Below are positions 61,789-64,000 of a DNA stretch of 64,000 bases, piece by piece; position 1 is the stretch's first letter, and each line of letters opens with the position of its first letter. The notes beneath the pieces are model-generated. The model searched no databases, was not told the DNA's origin, and worked only from the letters and a program-made list of their open reading frames with translations. The position numbers and the translations under genes were made by a program. The stretch is from positions 124,001-188,000 of the forward strand of contig ONCI01000001.1 of NCBI GenBank assembly GCA_900316255.1. Direction: 5' to 3'. The DNA comes from an uncultured Eubacteriales bacterium. Lineage in GTDB: Bacteria; Bacillota; Clostridia; Oscillospirales; Oscillospiraceae.

Positions 61789-62694
61789 TCAAAGGAACAG
61801 CTTTCGGATCAGCTGCTCCGTGTATTCGCCGAGAGAGCGAAAGTCCATATGAGGCCGGTAAATAAGCTCCATCCGGTCATGGAGCCGTTTCGCCTCCTTG
61901 AGCCTGGAGATCGCTTCCCGCAGCGCTTCTGAGGCCTCCTCTGAAGGCATAAAAACAGCTTTCAGAACCAGCTTCTCCTCCGGCAGGACCAGTGCTTCCG
62001 GGCTTTCCGGGTCCAGGGGAGATGGGCACAGGAAGGCCATATAGCCTCTCTCCTGCGCCAGCTCCGCGGCCAGGGAAATGGACGCGGGAGATTCCTGAAG
62101 TGTGACGCAGTCCGACAGCTGCGCGTCCAGGCTCAGCCTTCCTCTGCAGCTGATCGCGCTGAGAAAGCAGCGGCGCGCGGGCCGCCTCTCGCCCTTTTCC
62201 GGCAGCGCTTCCAGGATGTTCCTCACCTGATCCTCGTCCTGCGGCTCTGTCCTGCCGGAGCCCTTGGCTGCGCAGTCTGCCAGCGCTTGATATGCAAGTC
62301 CATAGCAGTCCCTGTTCTGCGCCTGCAGGGACAGCAGCTCCTGCTTCTCTGCCTCGGAGAAGGGGAGAAGCAGGTATCGGGAAAGATCCAGATAGTCCCC
62401 GGTGACGCCCAAGAGCCTCGGCTCCAGCACATGGGGAGCGGTCCCGTCCGCCCAGGCCTGACCGAGAGCGGGAATGTAGATCCCGTCCAGAGAGTCCGGG
62501 TCCCCGGAGCAGAGGACCTGCTCCACGGCCAGCCCCCTCGCCTTGGCGGCCTTGGCAATGGCCTTCAGCAGGCTGGATTTGCCGGTGCCCGGTCCGCCCT
62601 TGAGAATGTGCAGATAGGCGCCCTCCGGCGGGAAGTCTCCATAGAGGGAGAAAAAGCCCGCCTTTGTATTGGCGCCCAGAAAATAGGATTCCAT
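61789..62694 (-). CDS. P-loop ATPase, PRK06851-like
   Basis: 301 residues from the ATG at 62694 (AAGGGG 8 bases upstream); GTG at 62703 is possible. N-terminal MESYFLGANTKAGFFSLY and Walker A GGPGTGKSSLLK fit a group of Firmicutes ATPases of unknown role that share the GANTxxGF opening. A second Walker site is not visible. The C-terminal third is helical. Confidence 0.7.
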   Translation of the reverse strand: MESYFLGANTKAGFFSLYGDFPPEGAYLHILKGGPGTGKSSLLKAIAKAAKARGLAVEQVLCSGDPDSLDGIYIPALGQAWADGTAPHVLEPRLLGVTGDYLDLSRYLLLPFSEAEKQELLSLQAQNRDCYGLAYQALADCAAKGSGRTEPQDEDQVRNILEALPEKGERRPARRCFLSAISCRGRLSLDAQLSDCVTLQESPASISLAAELAQERGYMAFLCPSPLDPESPEALVLPEEKLVLKAVFMPSEEASEALREAISRLKEAKRLHDRMELIYRPHMDFRSLGEYTEQLIRKLFL

Positions 62695-62769
62695 GGCATG
62701 CACCCCTTTCTGAACAGTGTATGAAAGGCTGGCTGCGTTTATACACGCTGCGAAAAAGGAGCGATTCTT

Positions 62770-63411
62770 TTGTTTCGGTATTTGTTTTTCGACTTTGACG
62801 GCACCCTCTACGACACCGTGGAGGGCATCACCCGCTGCGTGCGGTATGCGCTGCGCAAGCGGGGCCTGGACGCGCCCCTGGAATCCCTGCGCTGTTTTGC
62901 GGGTCCTCCCCTGGACGACATGTTTGTAGAGAAGTTCGGTTTGACCAGAGAGGACGCGGAGCAGGCCGTCCGGGATTTCCGGGAGCGCTATGTGCCCATC
63001 GGTCTCTATGAAAGCCAGCCTTTTCCCGGCATGAAGGATCTGCTCCGTGAGCTGAAAGCCGCCGGGTATCAGCTGGCCGTGACCACCTCCAAGCCCCAGG
63101 TGCTGGCGGAGGAGCTTCTCCGCCGGGGGGAGCTCTATGAGCTCTTCGACTGTATCTGCGGCGCTGCCGATCAGGGAGAGGGCAACGCCAAGTGGCAGGT
63201 GCTCCGCCGCGCCATGGAGCGGCTGCGCGCGCCGGAAGAAGAGTCCCTCCTCATCGGGGACACCAAATACGATGTGGCCGGTGCCAGGCGCTGCGGCATC
63301 CCATGCATCGGTGTGGGCTATGGCTACGCAGCCCGGGGAGAACTGGAAAATGCCGGGGCAGACGCTGTCGCCCCGGATCTGGCCGCCCTTCGGGAGATGC
63401 TTCTCTCTTAA
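62770..63411 (+). CDS. HAD-superfamily phosphatase, PGPase/GmhB-like
   Basis: 213 residues, TTG start with AAGGAG upstream. FFDFDGTLYDT (motif I) followed by a C1-type cap, VTTSKPQVLAEE (motif II) and LLIGDTKYDVAGARR (motif IV). It belongs to the phosphoglycolate-phosphatase-like group. Substrate not evident; not operonic with its neighbours, apart from the divergent ATPase. Confidence 0.88.
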   Translation: MFRYLFFDFDGTLYDTVEGITRCVRYALRKRGLDAPLESLRCFAGPPLDDMFVEKFGLTREDAEQAVRDFRERYVPIGLYESQPFPGMKDLLRELKAAGYQLAVTTSKPQVLAEELLRRGELYELFDCICGAADQGEGNAKWQVLRRAMERLRAPEEESLLIGDTKYDVAGARRCGIPCIGVGYGYAARGELENAGADAVAPDLAALREMLLS

Positions 63412-63532
63412 AAAACCGGTTGCCGTCTGATGGTCAGATTACAATGAGATGTTTTGCGCGGAAGCTGGGACCGATCCTGTCGGCAGAGGCTGACAGCCTC
63501 GCAGCGAAGCGCGGTGTGCGGAGGTGAGAAAC

Positions 63533-64000
63533 ATGCTGTGTGTCATCGCAAAGCTGGATAAGAAGGCGACGGATAAACTCATCGAGATCCGAAAAGCAGC
63601 TTTCCCTCCCGTTTCGGAAGGGAAGACCCTTTACGGGCATATTACCCTGGCCACCTATCTGGGAGAGGATGAGCGCGACTTTGTCCGCTTCTGCAAGAGC
63701 GCCCTGGCGGATGCTTCGGCCTTTGACCTCGTGTATGATAAGCTCGAAGTCCTGGAGGAAACCTCCATCATCGTGGCGGTACCGGCAAAGTCGGAGCCGC
63801 TGGCACACCTGCATCAATGCATCGCGGAAGCGTATGGGGATGCTCTGGATATCTGGACGAAAGGAGACCGCTGGTATCCGCACACCACTTTGCTCTTCGG
63901 CCCGCAGCTGGACTTGCCCGGCCTTTGCGATCAAATGGCCAATGCCTTTTCTCCCTTTGCGGCCAGGATCGGCAGGATCGAGTTTTCGCGTGTCCTTGCA
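63533..64000 (+). CDS. 2H phosphoesterase family protein (3' partial)
   Basis: 156 residues visible; the frame continues past the right edge. The ATG at 63533 has GGAGGTG upstream. The two HxT/S motifs of the family are GHITLATY (about nt 63637) and PHTTLLFG (about 63880), so it should act on cyclic or 2'-5' phosphodiesters, as 2'-5' RNA ligase-like proteins do. The gap before it (63412-63532) has only a short GAGGCT/AGCCTC hairpin. Confidence 0.75.
   Translation, partial: MLCVIAKLDKKATDKLIEIRKAAFPPVSEGKTLYGHITLATYLGEDERDFVRFCKSALADASAFDLVYDKLEVLEETSIIVAVPAKSEPLAHLHQCIAEAYGDALDIWTKGDRWYPHTTLLFGPQLDLPGLCDQMANAFSPFAARIGRIEFSRVLA

Overview
The window looks like chromosomal DNA of an endospore-forming, Gram-positive Clostridia member, most likely an Oscillospirales-type gut bacterium. 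The evidence is the gene content: a SigK-like sporulation sigma factor and BofA, a Firmicutes-order rimP-nusA-rnpM-ylxQ-infB-rbfA-nrnA-truB-ribF operon, MurF and Ddl, and low-GC-Gram-positive style ribosome binding sites with many TTG starts. The genus is an inference; no rRNA gene is present.

Positions 1-39036 are one large surface-polysaccharide locus made of four blocks. Block A (+, 1-8530) starts inside a Wzz/BY-kinase fusion and continues with an asparagine-synthase-like protein, a sugar-transfer-type ATP-grasp ligase, a GT4 glycosyltransferase, a TagD cytidylyltransferase and three LicD proteins. Block B (-, 17202-8893) encodes a cytidylyltransferase/DRE-TIM aldolase fusion, a 2-hydroxyacid dehydrogenase, four more ATP-grasp paralogues and an opine-dehydrogenase-like enzyme. 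A decayed sixth ATP-grasp copy lies between A and B. Block C (+, 17537-33346) holds five GT2 and two GT4 glycosyltransferases, two DUF1919 proteins (one with a damaged N-terminus), three hexapeptide acyltransferases, an EpsG-like polymerase, an ABC exporter with a Wzt-type ATPase, a pyruvyltransferase and a membrane metallophosphoesterase. Block D (-, 39036-33514) encodes the initiating phosphoglycosyl transferase, a PIG-L deacetylase, a type III PLP decarboxylase, a CarB-like ATP-grasp ligase, an HpcH/HpaI aldolase and a second 2-hydroxyacid dehydrogenase.

The most unusual signal is the combination in blocks A, B and D. Six intact ATP-grasp ligases and one remnant sit with an asparagine-synthase-like enzyme, an opine dehydrogenase and two separate aldolase plus D-2-hydroxyacid dehydrogenase plus ATP-grasp sets. 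I infer a pathway that makes unusual hydroxy-acid or opine-type acyl groups and joins them to a glycan or its precursor. TagD and LicD would add glycerol-phosphate-like groups, and the PPT and hexapeptide enzymes pyruvate and acyl groups. The chemistry is unproven.

Positions 39379-64000 are mostly core genome: a secreted 5'-nucleotidase, sigK, a VanY-type D,D-carboxypeptidase, the rimP-ribF translation operon with a terminator-like hairpin in its leader, a broken HTH regulator fused to a 15-residue repeat domain, a ParB-like protein, a KapD-like exonuclease, murF, HAD phosphatases, bofA, tRNA-Gly and tRNA-Leu, ddl, a DUF5685-DnaJ pair, a PRK06851-like ATPase and, at the right edge, a 2H phosphoesterase that runs off the window. 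I saw no CRISPR array, insertion sequence, phage gene or rRNA.
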